Assembly (NCBI GenBank): GCA_965214325.1
Contig: CBDCBG010000006.1
Location: 4,216,001-4,280,000 of the forward strand
DNA from: JAJEFO01 sp965214325
GTDB taxonomy: Bacteria > Pseudomonadota > Alphaproteobacteria > Rhodobacterales > Rhodobacteraceae
Reading direction: 5' to 3'
DNA: 64,000 nucleotides
Positions 7,937 to 18,300 of this stretch are shown here, in pieces. Position 1 is the first letter of the stretch. Each line of letters starts with the position of its first letter. Made by a program: the position numbers and the translations under genes. Under the pieces are notes generated by a model. It was not told the origin of the DNA, did not search any database, and saw nothing but the letters and a program-made list of their open reading frames with translations.

Positions 7937-10900
7937 CTATAGGTCGATCTCGACTGTCCCGCCCGGTTTTGCAGCGCGCGATTGGCAGAGGATGATTGAT
8001 CCTTCGCGTTGCGCGTTGGACAGAACGAAATCTCTGTGCTCAACGTCACCGCCTGCCAACCCGCATTTGCATACGCCGCAGATCCCGTCAGAGCACTTCA
8101 AGTCCACTGGGTAGCCATTTTCGATCAGAGCATCAGCAGCCGACTTGTCGGCAGGCACCAGCAGTTCACGGCCAGATTTCGTCAGACGCAGCGTGAAGTC
8201 GTGGTTTTCGTAATCCGGCACCTCCGGCACTGAGAAATATTCCAGATGCCGTGCGCTCTCGGGGAACCCAAGCCGTTCGGCAGCCTCTATCACGGCGCTC
8301 ATGTAGCGATCTGGCCCGCAGGTGTAGACATGCCAGCCCGGTTGATACCCCGCCAAGATCTGGTCGAGGTCCGCGCGGTTCCCCTGATCGGAAAAGTGGA
8401 GCGTGACCTTGTCGGCCCAGTCAAAATCCTTGAGATCGTCGACAAAGCCCGCCTCTGTCGCTTGCGATGCTGAGTAATGCAGTTCGAAATCGAGGCCCTG
8501 TGCGTGGCATTCATGGGCAAAGGCGATCATCGGTGTGATGCCGATCCCGCCACCCATCAGGATGTGCTTGGTGCCGCTCGCTACCAGAGGAAAGTGATTG
8601 ATCGGTTTGGCGACGAATATCTTACGCCCCTGCGAAAAAATCCGGTGCAGCAGTTTTGAACCACCCTTGCCTTCATCCTCGCGAAGCACGCCGATCTGGT
8701 ACTTCGACCGATCGGAAGGATCGCCGGAGAGCGAATATTGACGGAAGTATTCGGGCGTCACGACGATGTCCAAATGCGCGCCGGCCGCCCAATCTGGCAG
8801 CGGTTCGCCATCAAGCGAACTGAACTCGTACTTGGTAACGCGGTCTGTCATCTTTTCGACTTTGGTGACTTCAACCCGGACGACCGGTGAATCCTCGAAC
8901 CGGCCATATTTGTGGTCCGTAGGTTCCACCTCGCCCGCATCAAGCCGTCTTTGGTACTCCTTGGCGGTGATCATCGCCTGATAAGCCTCGATCCCTTTTT
9001 CACGGTCCATCGGAAACGGGAAAGGCCACGGGTGCGGCGCGAGGTTCACGGGATAAACCGCAAGCGTCTGATCGGCCGGATCAAGTTTCAGATCGGTTTG
9101 CAGTTGCCGATAGTTGGCGGGTTCTACGTCAGGATCAATCATCTCGCAGGTTCCGTCTTTGGCAAACTTCAGGTCCCACCACCATCGCTTTTGCGGATTG
9201 ATCTGCCCGTTGCCCACGATATCATCCAGCTTGGCGATGACCCCCGCCATGGCGGGCACGTTCATCGCCATCCAGCGCAGCGGCTTTTCGTGTTGTAATC
9301 CTTCCATATTCCAGGGGCAGGTTTTCATGCAGCGACCGCACATCGACCCGCCCTTTTGGGTGATGCGATAGGTCGTGCACTTCTGGCTGTCGGACTTCCA
9401 GATTTCATAACCGTTGAACATCAGCTTTGGCCCGGCGGTGATCGCGCCCGAGGGGCATTCGCGGGCGCATTTGTTGCAGGCCTCGCAAAAGGCCTGCATT
9501 CCGAAATCAATCGGTTTGTCATGGGCCAGTGGCATGTCGGTGGTGATTATTCCAGACTTGAGCCGAGGCCCCAGAAAAGGGTTCACGATCACCTCACCGA
9601 TGCGGCTGACCTCGCCCAAGCCCGACAGCAACAAAAGCGGCGGATGCACGACTTCGCTGTCTACATTGGTGTGGGTCCGCGCAGAATACCCGAGGTTGCG
9701 GATGTGTTTTGCGACGATCCCGCCTAGAAGCGAAAACCGCAGGTAGGCGCGCATCGACTGCACCACCGCGATCCAGTCATCACCTGACGATCCTTCGGTG
9801 GTGTCGAACCCCTGATCAATGATGAAGCTGATGGCATTGGGATGTTCAGGCGTGATCTGGTCGCCGTTTGCATCGTGAGAATACCACGCCCAGTCGGGAC
9901 AGCGAGAGATTCCGACCGCATCAACGCCAATGAAATAGGCGGCGGCCTTGATCGCCTTCGCGTTGCTTCGTGCGTCTTCGGTGCCTTGCGCAGTCGCTTC
10001 CGCCTTTGGCCCGTCCTGCAGGACGATGAAGGCACCAAGCGAGCGGCGGAGTGCCCGCGCCAAGGGGGACTTCTGGGCAAAATATCCGCCCTGCGACACT
10101 TTCTGGTTGGCCTTGCCCATGTCGCCAAACTTGGAGCGTGCGAACATATCCGCTCGCTTGGGCACGCGGGCGACGCGCGCCTCGTCGATGTAAGTGGTTG
10201 GTTTGTCGACGCGTTTGAGGGTTTCGAAAGGATGCGGTCCTTTGGCGTAGGCGCGCTTAGCGTAAGGGTCCATAGATAGGGCGTTCTTTGCCGAGCCCCG
10301 GCCAACGCTCCATGCCAGGCCCTTGGTCAAGGACATTGGCTGATCTGAGAGGGCTGCCAGCGGTGCATCGGATGTCATTTGAAACGTCGTGGTCACCACC
10401 GCGACCTGAAACCGGTCACCCACGAACGGATTGGCCAGCTTGCCATCTTCGACCGAGGCCAGACCTGCCGCTACCGCCGCCTGGTTCAGATCAATATCCG
10501 TGGAGGACCCGCTGTGCGCCTTGGCGTCATAGCCCAGAACGCGCAGATAATTGGCAAGGGTCACCGCCGTCTCATTGCTCCGCGCTGCGGCGCGATGCGC
10601 CTGTGCGTCTTGAATCCAAGGGTAGCCCGCCTCGTTCGGCTCGGGATCCCGGTTGTAATTGTAGAGCAGCACGACCGCGTGGGTATGCCCCTCGATCGAC
10701 TTCGGCGGTGCCTCCATACTTTCCCTGAGGTCGGCCATGATCCCGTCGATCCCAGAGGCGAGCGATTTGACCTGCCGCGTTTTCAGCTCTTCGGCGAGCC
10801 GCCCGACTTTGGGGTTTTGGATGGGTTCTTCAAGCAGCATCGCTGGGTCAATCTTGCCAATCCCGACCATCGGCGCGTCTTGGAAAAAGGCGAAGGATTT

Positions 10901-11167
10901 GATGTGCCGCGTGCGCTCGGCCGGATCTTCCGGGCATTTCGCTTTGGATTTGCTGATGAAGCCATCGTGCAGGGCGTCCAGCATGGCCTGATATTCGCTC
11001 AAGGCATTGACCAACGAATGCGGCTGGCTAGAGCGGTCAAAATCAATAGGGCGCATAGGAGGAACAGCAGCAAGACAAACCGGTCCGGACTTGCGCTTGA
11101 GCCGCTCCATCGGGAAAGGTCCAAGATGGAATGGACGCTTGCGGTTAGAGAATATAGGAACAGTCAT
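7937..11167 (-). CDS. Self-sufficient reductive dehalogenase: RdhA domain fused to FMN/NAD/2Fe-2S reductase
   Basis: A 1076-residue fusion. The first 700 or so residues are a cobalamin-dependent reductive dehalogenase with two 4Fe-4S motifs, C-E-A-C-N-K-C-A-R-E-C-P (about 560) and a second C-x13-C-x2-C-x3-CP (about 597-618). The motif W-A-W-Y-S-H-D (about 430) may hold the catalytic Tyr of the NpRdhA/BhbA group. From about 755 comes a phthalate-dioxygenase-reductase-like module: RQYSL (flavin), HILMGGGIGITPM (NAD) and a C-terminal plant-type 2Fe-2S site C-x4-C-x2-C (about 1022). There is no twin-arginine signal and no membrane anchor gene, so this is a cytoplasmic catabolic type rather than respiratory. 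The start ATG overlaps the sulfatase stop as ATGA. Confidence 0.93.
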   Translation of the reverse strand: MTVPIFSNRKRPFHLGPFPMERLKRKSGPVCLAAVPPMRPIDFDRSSQPHSLVNALSEYQAMLDALHDGFISKSKAKCPEDPAERTRHIKSFAFFQDAPMVGIGKIDPAMLLEEPIQNPKVGRLAEELKTRQVKSLASGIDGIMADLRESMEAPPKSIEGHTHAVVLLYNYNRDPEPNEAGYPWIQDAQAHRAAARSNETAVTLANYLRVLGYDAKAHSGSSTDIDLNQAAVAAGLASVEDGKLANPFVGDRFQVAVVTTTFQMTSDAPLAALSDQPMSLTKGLAWSVGRGSAKNALSMDPYAKRAYAKGPHPFETLKRVDKPTTYIDEARVARVPKRADMFARSKFGDMGKANQKVSQGGYFAQKSPLARALRRSLGAFIVLQDGPKAEATAQGTEDARSNAKAIKAAAYFIGVDAVGISRCPDWAWYSHDANGDQITPEHPNAISFIIDQGFDTTEGSSGDDWIAVVQSMRAYLRFSLLGGIVAKHIRNLGYSARTHTNVDSEVVHPPLLLLSGLGEVSRIGEVIVNPFLGPRLKSGIITTDMPLAHDKPIDFGMQAFCEACNKCARECPSGAITAGPKLMFNGYEIWKSDSQKCTTYRITQKGGSMCGRCMKTCPWNMEGLQHEKPLRWMAMNVPAMAGVIAKLDDIVGNGQINPQKRWWWDLKFAKDGTCEMIDPDVEPANYRQLQTDLKLDPADQTLAVYPVNLAPHPWPFPFPMDREKGIEAYQAMITAKEYQRRLDAGEVEPTDHKYGRFEDSPVVRVEVTKVEKMTDRVTKYEFSSLDGEPLPDWAAGAHLDIVVTPEYFRQYSLSGDPSDRSKYQIGVLREDEGKGGSKLLHRIFSQGRKIFVAKPINHFPLVASGTKHILMGGGIGITPMIAFAHECHAQGLDFELHYSASQATEAGFVDDLKDFDWADKVTLHFSDQGNRADLDQILAGYQPGWHVYTCGPDRYMSAVIEAAERLGFPESARHLEYFSVPEVPDYENHDFTLRLTKSGRELLVPADKSAADALIENGYPVDLKCSDGICGVCKCGLAGGDVEHRDFVLSNAQREGSIILCQSRAAKPGGTVEIDL

Positions 11168-12765
11168 GTCGTCAGGCCTTCCTTGGCGGCGTCCAACTCG
11201 GCTTCGTCCCAGTATCCAACAATAACGCCACGGGTGAAGGTCGGGGGTTTGGCCTCAACCACAGCATTGCTTTGGGTAACGCGGTTCTTGCCCCCAAACG
11301 CCCAGTCCAGCACGTAGTCTTTCATGCGCCGTCGCTGAGCCTCAAAAGCAGGGTCATTGCCCAGATCGTTCAACTCATCCGGATCCGTCTCAACGTCGAA
11401 CAACATCGGGTCAAGCCCCTGGGAATACGCGTATTTCCAACGTCCATCAAAGGCCATCACCATGCGGCACTTGTCTGTCGGCTGGTCCAGCGTCTTACGC
11501 GCTGAGGACCTGCTAAAATCAGCCTCTGAGAATACGCAATCGCGCCATGCGGGCTGGTCGCCCCGCAGCAGCGGCACCAGTGAGCGGCCTTCCAGAATAT
11601 GATCCTGCACCTCGCCCCCCATCCAATCAACAATCGTGGGGACCAGATCAATCGCCTCGACCAGCCGCGCATCGACCGTGCCGCGTGTGACATCAGCCGC
11701 AGGCGACGGATCAACCACGATCAAGGGCACCCGGATTGACGGATCATGAAAGAACTGCTTTTCGCCCATCCAATGGTCGCCCAGATAGTCACCGTGATCA
11801 GAGGTGAAGATGATCGCGGTGTCCTTGACCTGCCCACTCTCCTCCAGCCAAGCCATCAGGCGCCCGATATGATCGTCAATCTGGGTGATCATCCCCATGT
11901 AGGCCTTGATAACCTGTTCCCGCGCACCGGGCCGGCCATAGATTCTCGAAACCTGCTCATCCTGAATGCAGCGATACACCGGATGCGCCAGCGTGCGTTC
12001 ATGGTTTGCCCGCACAACAGGGATCACGTCTTCGGACCCATACATATCATGATAGGGCGCTGGCACAGCGTTTGGCCAGTGCGGTTTGATGTAGCTCAGG
12101 TGCAGGCACCACGGCGCATCGCCCGACTGGTCCATAAACTCCATCGCGCGATTGGTGGAATAGGCGGTTTCGCTGTGTTCTTCGGGGATGCGCGCAGGGA
12201 GGTGGATGTTCTCATTCAGCCAGCCATTCTTCAGACTGCCATCCCTGTCCACGACCTGCGTGGTCCATTCCTCCCACGGGTTTTCCCCGTTATGGCCCTG
12301 CGAACGCAGGTAGCCGTTGTAGTGGCTTGGCTGTTTGATTTTGGACGGATGCAGCCCGTCCAGACGATCCCAGATGTCAAACCCAGCCTCGGCGATGTGA
12401 CGACCCTTCGGGCTATGCGGATCAATGCCAAGGCGCTTCATCCCCTCAAGATCAGCGCAAGCGTGGGTTTTCCCACACAGAACCGCACGCCCACCGAAGT
12501 GGTTGAGATGATCGCCCAAGGTCCACTCCCCCACCCGAAGGGGGACGTTGTTGTAATCCGATCCATGGTTTCGCACATAGCGGCCTGTATACGTGCTCAT
12601 GCGGCTCGGTCCACAGATTGGCGACTGCACATAGGCGCGGTCAAAGCGAACCCCGCGCTTGGCCAAAGCATCAATGTTCGGTGTGCGGAGAGATGGATGC
12701 CCAGCGCACCCAAGATAGTCATATCGAAACTGATCGCACATAATGAACAGCACATTTTTTGCCAT
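11164..12765 (-). CDS. Sulfatase
   Basis: Third sulfatase of the cluster, 533 residues. It begins MAKNVLFIMCDQFRYDYLGC with Asp11, has Cys51 in C-G-P-S-R, and FTSDHGDYLGDHWMGEK as the distal metal region. The C-G-P-S-R form is also seen in phosphonate monoester hydrolases, so promiscuity is possible. The frame is open for another 58 codons upstream, but that stretch reads as insertion-sequence debris, and a GGGAATG ribosome-like site supports ATG 12765. Its stop overlaps the dehalogenase start by four bases, so it is the first gene of a sulfatase-dehalogenase-demethylase operon. The promoter should lie in the debris upstream. Confidence 0.9.
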   Translation of the reverse strand: MAKNVLFIMCDQFRYDYLGCAGHPSLRTPNIDALAKRGVRFDRAYVQSPICGPSRMSTYTGRYVRNHGSDYNNVPLRVGEWTLGDHLNHFGGRAVLCGKTHACADLEGMKRLGIDPHSPKGRHIAEAGFDIWDRLDGLHPSKIKQPSHYNGYLRSQGHNGENPWEEWTTQVVDRDGSLKNGWLNENIHLPARIPEEHSETAYSTNRAMEFMDQSGDAPWCLHLSYIKPHWPNAVPAPYHDMYGSEDVIPVVRANHERTLAHPVYRCIQDEQVSRIYGRPGAREQVIKAYMGMITQIDDHIGRLMAWLEESGQVKDTAIIFTSDHGDYLGDHWMGEKQFFHDPSIRVPLIVVDPSPAADVTRGTVDARLVEAIDLVPTIVDWMGGEVQDHILEGRSLVPLLRGDQPAWRDCVFSEADFSRSSARKTLDQPTDKCRMVMAFDGRWKYAYSQGLDPMLFDVETDPDELNDLGNDPAFEAQRRRMKDYVLDWAFGGKNRVTQSNAVVEAKPPTFTRGVIVGYWDEAELDAAKEGLTT

Positions 12766-13119
12766 CTGACATTCCCAAGTTTTGCGTTTAATTTCATACT
12801 CATTAGCTTCTTGCAAAACCTCCCGAGTTGAGCCGATTTCTCCGCTGAGCGGGTGCTTTCTGCTGAAGGCCTCGGAAGTGGGGGCCTGTCTGGCATGATG
12901 GAGTTGCGAAACAACAAAATGCCGGAGGTCGACCCCCATGTCCCTGCTTTCGCAGCCTGCGCGATCACTGGTGCCGGTTTCAAGGCGAATTGTTCCCCGA
13001 GCTTGAGGCCGAGCTTGGCCCCGTTCGGGTTCTTCCTAACCCCCGTTCCACTCTTTCGTGAAGCGTGATGCTGGCCTTCCTGCCGCCGTCATGCGGCCAA
13101 TGAAAGGGGAGGCAGGCAG
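12766..13119. other. Intergenic junction with no intact gene
   Basis: About 350 bases between the sulfatase operon and the IS630 remnant. Short open stretches here (for example the segment around 12950-13010) read like pieces of a transposase but have stops in all frames. Base composition shifts here from the catabolic cluster to the GC-rich neighbourhood. The promoter of the sulfatase-dehalogenase-demethylase operon must be in or beyond this stretch, but no convincing -35/-10 pair was picked out. Confidence 0.4.
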
Positions 13120-14305
13120 ATGGGCAGCAAAGCGAGAAGACCGGAAACAGATCGTTCGGACGAAGAGCGCGATCGCCTCGAACAGATCATGAGCAATCCG
13201 CGGGGTCCTCAGAAGCGCGTCTGGCGGGCGGGCATCATCATGGAGCCTGGTTCCGGCTTCGGGCTGGCGGGACCGCTTTCTCGAGGAGGGCGTCGACGGA
13301 CTGCTGCACGATGCCACCCGGCCGCCGGGGAAGAAGCCGATCTCCGAGGACAGGATGAAGGCCCTGATCGACCTGGCGATGTCGCCGCCGCCGGAGCATG
13401 CCCGGCACTGGACGCTCAAGGCCTTGGCCGAGGCAACGGGCGACATGGTCGTCTCAACGGTTCACAACATCCTCCGCCTTCACGGCCTCCGGCCGCACCA
13501 GGTGAAGACCTTCAAGGTCTCCCGCGACCCGGGGTTCGAGATCAAGGTGCGCGACGTTGTCGGCCTCTACATCGACTCGCCCGACCACGCCGTCGTCCTC
13601 TCGGTGGACGAGAAGACGCAGATCCAGGTGCTCGGGCGGACGCAGAAACCCCTTCCGATGAAGCCCGGACATGCCGAGACCGGAACGCATGACTGCAAGC
13701 GGAAGGGGATGCATGAGCGGCTCGGCCGGTTCGGTGGCCGGGACCGCGGCAGGATGCATGCGGAAGAGGCGGGAAAGCGGCATGGCCGCATCGAGCAGCG
13801 CCACTGCACGGCGGTCGACATCTCCGGCCCGGAATGGAACGGCTTCTGCCCCCTCAATGGCCGGCGCCAGGCCTTCCGCGTCATCCGCAACCGTGAAGTG
13901 GTCAGGACCGGCGAGACCGGCATCGAGACCGTCCATGGCCTGACCTCGCTCGGGCCGGATCAGGCCGGAGCCCGGGAGATTGCCGGCCATGTCCGCTCAC
14001 ACTGGCAGATCGGGACCAGGCTGCATCATGTCCGCGACTTCACCCATGACGAGGATCGCTGCCGGGCACATGCCGGCAACGTCCCGCAGAACCTGTCGGC
14101 CATCTCCGACATGGCGATCTCGCTGATCAGGCTCGACGGCCGCTTCGAGCACGTGCCGCCTGCCAACCGGCACTTCGCCGCCAGGCCCCTGGCCGGGCCA
14201 CAGGGAGCCATGGGCCCGGCACGTCTTCGGCGCAGGATCCGGGCGGGAATCGCCGCCGGCCGGCATGACTCGTCTGCAGACTGCCCCGACATGATCGCCG
14301 GGTGA
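13120..14305 (+). pseudogene. Chimeric transposase remnant, IS630 front and ISAs1 back
   Basis: The first part (13120 to about 13720) is an IS630-type transposase. Its start reads in one frame and continues from about 13270 in another (RFLEEGVDGLL, then VVLSVDEKTQIQVLGRTQ, the first catalytic Asp region), with part of the helix-turn-helix missing at the frame change. From about 13730 the frame runs directly into the C-terminal half of an ISAs1/H-repeat transposase (HGRIEQRHCTAVDI, then SHWQIGTRLHHVRD and DEDRCR). The two families are unrelated here, so the fusion reflects recombination between two elements. It is almost certainly not a working transposase. Confidence 0.75.
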
Positions 14306-14404
14306 CGGCTGGATAACGGAACCGGAGGCTGGACCTGGTCATGGCATGGCAGCCGACTTTTGAATGGGCCTGAATGCAGGGTGCGCTGGCCTTGTCTCAA
14401 GGCG

Positions 14405-15181
14405 TCAGGCTGCGGTCGCCAGCATGCAACGTCTCTTGCCCGGACCCTCGATCCAGTACCTGTCGCGCGCACGGCAGGCCCACGCTATTTCGCCGAGAAT
14501 GAGCGGGGCCGTGGCACGGTACGAGAATGAATTGAGCGTGCCGAGATGGTCGGCAGCAAGGCAGGCAAGTCGGGTTGCCAGAAGCGGCCCGTGCACGACC
14601 AGCCCCGGATAGCCTTCCTCTCGGCAGTATTTCGCGTCGTAGTGAATGCGATGACCGTTGAAGGTGATCGCGGAATAGCGAAACAGCGTGACTTCCCCGA
14701 GCCTCAGGGCCTGCCGCTCTTCCGCCAGGCCGGTCTCCACGGGCGGGTCGCCCGCGAGCGGGCCTGGTTCGCGATAGACGATGTCCTGCATTTCGGTAAT
14801 GACAGGCGCATGGCGCTGCCGGATTTCATGCCGCAGCGTGACCAGTCCAAGTCTGCCGCTTCGTCCCCGCTTTTCCTTGACTTCATGCAGGGTCGTCACC
14901 TTTCGGGCGGCGAAACCGGCCCTGAAAGGCGCATGAAACGCGAGCCGTCCCCCGGCCCACATTCGAATTGGCAGGCCCATGTCCGGAATGAGACCGCCAG
15001 GCCTGGCATGTCCGTCCCGTCCGATTCGGACTTCGGCCACGGGTTCCCAGAAAAAGGCAAAATGCGCGAGCGGCGGCAGGACGTCACCCGACTTGACACG
15101 CGGAGGTCTTCCCAGCGTAGCCAGCAGCGCCTCCGCACGCGCCGGGTCTATCCGGTCTGTGATGGTCACGGACTCCGACAT
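14405..15181 (-). CDS. MaoC/FAS1-like dehydratase domain protein
   Basis: A 258-residue protein resembling hot-dog-fold hydroxyacyl-thioester dehydratases of the HTD2/mesaconyl-C4-CoA hydratase type. The N-terminal part has the family's A-F-F-W-E-P and DMGLPIRMWAGG segments. The C-terminal part has RYSAITFNGHRIHYD, the hydratase-2 motif region with Asn/His, followed by GLVVHGPLLATRL. The open frame extends further upstream, but that part overlaps smc in antisense; ATG 15181 starts the conserved protein. It is divergent from smc. The exact acyl-CoA substrate is unknown. Confidence 0.8.
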   Translation of the reverse strand: MSESVTITDRIDPARAEALLATLGRPPRVKSGDVLPPLAHFAFFWEPVAEVRIGRDGHARPGGLIPDMGLPIRMWAGGRLAFHAPFRAGFAARKVTTLHEVKEKRGRSGRLGLVTLRHEIRQRHAPVITEMQDIVYREPGPLAGDPPVETGLAEERQALRLGEVTLFRYSAITFNGHRIHYDAKYCREEGYPGLVVHGPLLATRLACLAADHLGTLNSFSYRATAPLILGEIAWACRARDRYWIEGPGKRRCMLATAA

Positions 15182-15326
15182 TGATGCGACATTGCATAAA
15201 TTGCTGGAATCTGCAATATCTTGTGGGCATCTGCAGGTTACTACGCTTTCCTTTGTGTTCGTCGTTGACTTTTTTATGTCTTCGCCGGACATTTGGTCGA
15301 ACGGAATCAATTGAGAGGCAACACCC

Positions 15327-18300
15327 GTGCGTTTCAAGCGCCTTCGCCTTAGCGGGTTCAAGAGTTTCGTAGATCCGACCGACTTGATCATCGCGGACGG
15401 ATTGACAGGAATTGTTGGCCCGAATGGCTGCGGCAAGTCCAACCTGCTGGAAGCGCTTCGCTGGGTCATGGGCGAAAGCCGGCCCACTGCGATGCGGGGC
15501 GGCGGGATGGACGACGTCATCTTTGGCGGAGCCTCGACGCGTCCACCTCGCAATTCAGCCGACGTGACCTTGGTTCTCGACAACAGCGAGCGCACCGCGC
15601 CGACCGGATTCAACTCGACTGACACGCTGGAAGTGGTGCGCCGGATCACTCGCGAGGCGGGATCGGCATTCAAGGTGAACGCGAAGGACGTTCGCGCCCG
15701 TGACGTTCAGATGCTGTTTGCCGATGCCTCCACCGGGGCGCATTCACCTGCGCTTGTGCGTCAGGGCCAGATCGCGGAACTGGTCAATGCCAAGCCCAAG
15801 TCTCGCCGACGCGTTCTGGAAGAGGCGGCTGGAATTTCCGGCCTGTACCAGCGTCGCCACGAAGCCGAACTGAAGCTCGCCGGTGCGGAAACGAATCTTG
15901 GCCGGATCAATGACGTGATCGAGCAACTCGCTTCACAATTGGCCGCCCTTGCCCGCCAGGCCCGGCAGGCGAAGCGTTACCGCGAAGTGAGCAAACAGTT
16001 GCGGCAGGCCGAAGGCCTCCTCCTCTACCTGCGCTGGAAAGAGGCGGACAGGGCCCGGACCGTGGCGGAGACCGCCCTCGCGGAAGACTCGCGCATTGCC
16101 TCCGAGGCGGAGCGCCTCGCACGTGCCGCGGTGGACGAGCGGGCGAACGCGGAAGTTGCGCTGCCGCCACGCCGGGAGGAGGCAGCTTCCGCAGCCGCGG
16201 CATTGGCTCGATTGCAGCATCGTGCCGAAAGCCTAGACGAACAGGAAATACGGGCGGCAGAGGCCGTGGAGACGCTTGGCTCGCGTATCGCGCAGCTCGC
16301 ACGGGACGCCGACAGGGAAGCCGGCCTTGATCGGGATGCAGTCGAGACCCTTCGTGCATTGGACGAAGAAGAGGCCGCGCTTGTCAATGCCGGCAAGGGG
16401 CACGCAGACGCGGTCGCAGCCGCAGGGACGGAAGCGCAGGACGCGGCGCGCGTGCTTCAGGACCGCGAAACCGAAGGCTCCCAACTGACCGAGGATGTTG
16501 CCCGTCTCGTTGCCCGTCACCAGTCGGCGGAGCGACTTGCGCAGGATGCCCGAACGACTCTCGAACGCAGTGAAGCGGCCGAGACGCTATCCAGGTCCGA
16601 CGCAGAGGCGGCGCGCAAGGAGCTTGCCGAGGCCGCGACTGCACACGCGACTGCCATGGCTTCGCGGGGCGCCGCCCAGACGGAAGCTGCCGCGGCGGAG
16701 AAGGCTTTGTTTGATGCCGACGACGCACGCGACCTCGCGCAAGGCAAGGAGGCAGTGGCGCGAGCGTCCCGTTCGGCTGCGGAGGGCGAAGTCAAGGCGC
16801 TTCAGTCCGAAGTCGCGGCATTGGAAAGTCTCGTGGACGACGACCGGTCCGGGGAATCGGAGGTCGTGGACCAGTTGTCGGTGACGCCGGGCTACGAGAA
16901 GGCGATCGGCGCCGCTTTCGCCGATGACCTTCGGGCACCCGAGGTCGAGGGCGACGCCGTGTCCGGATGGGTGGTCCTTCGGGATTACGAGACCTCGCCG
17001 TCCCTGCCGGGTTCGGTTGAGCCGCTTACGGATCATGTCAACGTTCCCCCGGTGCTTGCGCGACGCCTGAGCCAGATCGGTCTGGTCGAACCTGCGGATG
17101 CGGTGCGCTTGCAGGAAGACCTGAAGCCCGGACAGAGACTGGTGAGCAAGGGTGGTGGACTCTGGAGGTGGGACGGATTTCGGGCCGGCGCAGGAGAGGT
17201 TCTTTCGGCAGCCGCTCTCAGGATGGAGCGGTTGAACCGCCTGACGCACCTCGGAGGCGAACATGATGCGGCAACGGCGAGGGCCAAGACCGCAAGCCGG
17301 GCCTACGAGGAGTTGCAGTCAGAACTGGATGCGCTGATGGCGCATGCCGACGAGGCCCGGGAGGCACGTCTGGCCGCAGATCGCGCCTTGACCGAAGCCA
17401 GCCGGGCGGCGTCACGATTCGAGGCGGGCAGGGACATGGCGGAATCGAAGTGCGAATCCGCAGAGCTTGCTGTCAGCCGTCACCGCCACGAAGCGTCAGC
17501 AGCGCGCGAACGCCTTGCACAGGCCGAGAAGGCGCTCGCCGAACTTGGCGACCTCGAAGAGCTGCGTGCCGAAGCCGAGGAAAGGAAGGGCGGCGTCGAG
17601 GAAGCGCGACGGAACCTTGTCGCATGCCGTTCGTCGCTTGAGGAGTTGAAGCGCCAGGACGAGGCCCGGGAGCGTCGTCTTGCAGAGATAGGGGATTTGC
17701 GCGGCACGTGGAAAGACCGTCTCAGGAACGCGAAGGCTCGCGTCAGCGAACTGGCCGAACGCCGCGCAACTTCCGAGGCCGAGCTTCAAGAGGCGAAGGG
17801 TGCTCCTGATCGCATCGCGGAGGAGCGCAATGCGCTTGCTGACAAGCTTGACGCCGCAGAGGAAGGCCGCCGCGCTGCCGCCGATGCATTGGCGGGGGCC
17901 GAAACGGTTGAACGCAATGCCAAGGAGGCGGAGCGCGAGGCTGAACGCAAGGCGTCGGAGGCGCGCGAACGGCGCGCAGCCTCGGACGCGCGGTTGGAGG
18001 CTGCGCGCGAAGCACTCGCATGGGCGGAGGAACGGATCGCCGAGGAACAGCAGACAACTCCGGAGGCGCTTCTCGAAACCCTTGATGCCGAGCCGGAGAG
18101 AATGCAGGCCGCCGACAGGATAGAGGCGGAGGTGACCCGCCTGCGCCGCGCCAGAGATGCACTTGGCGCAGTGAATCTCCGCGCTGAGGAAGACGCGAGC
18201 GAGGTGGAGGAGGAGCACGGGAACCTGTTGGCCGAAAGGAATGATCTCGAGGAGGCGATCCGGAAGCTGCGCAGCGGGATCGGCAGTCTCAACAAGGAAG

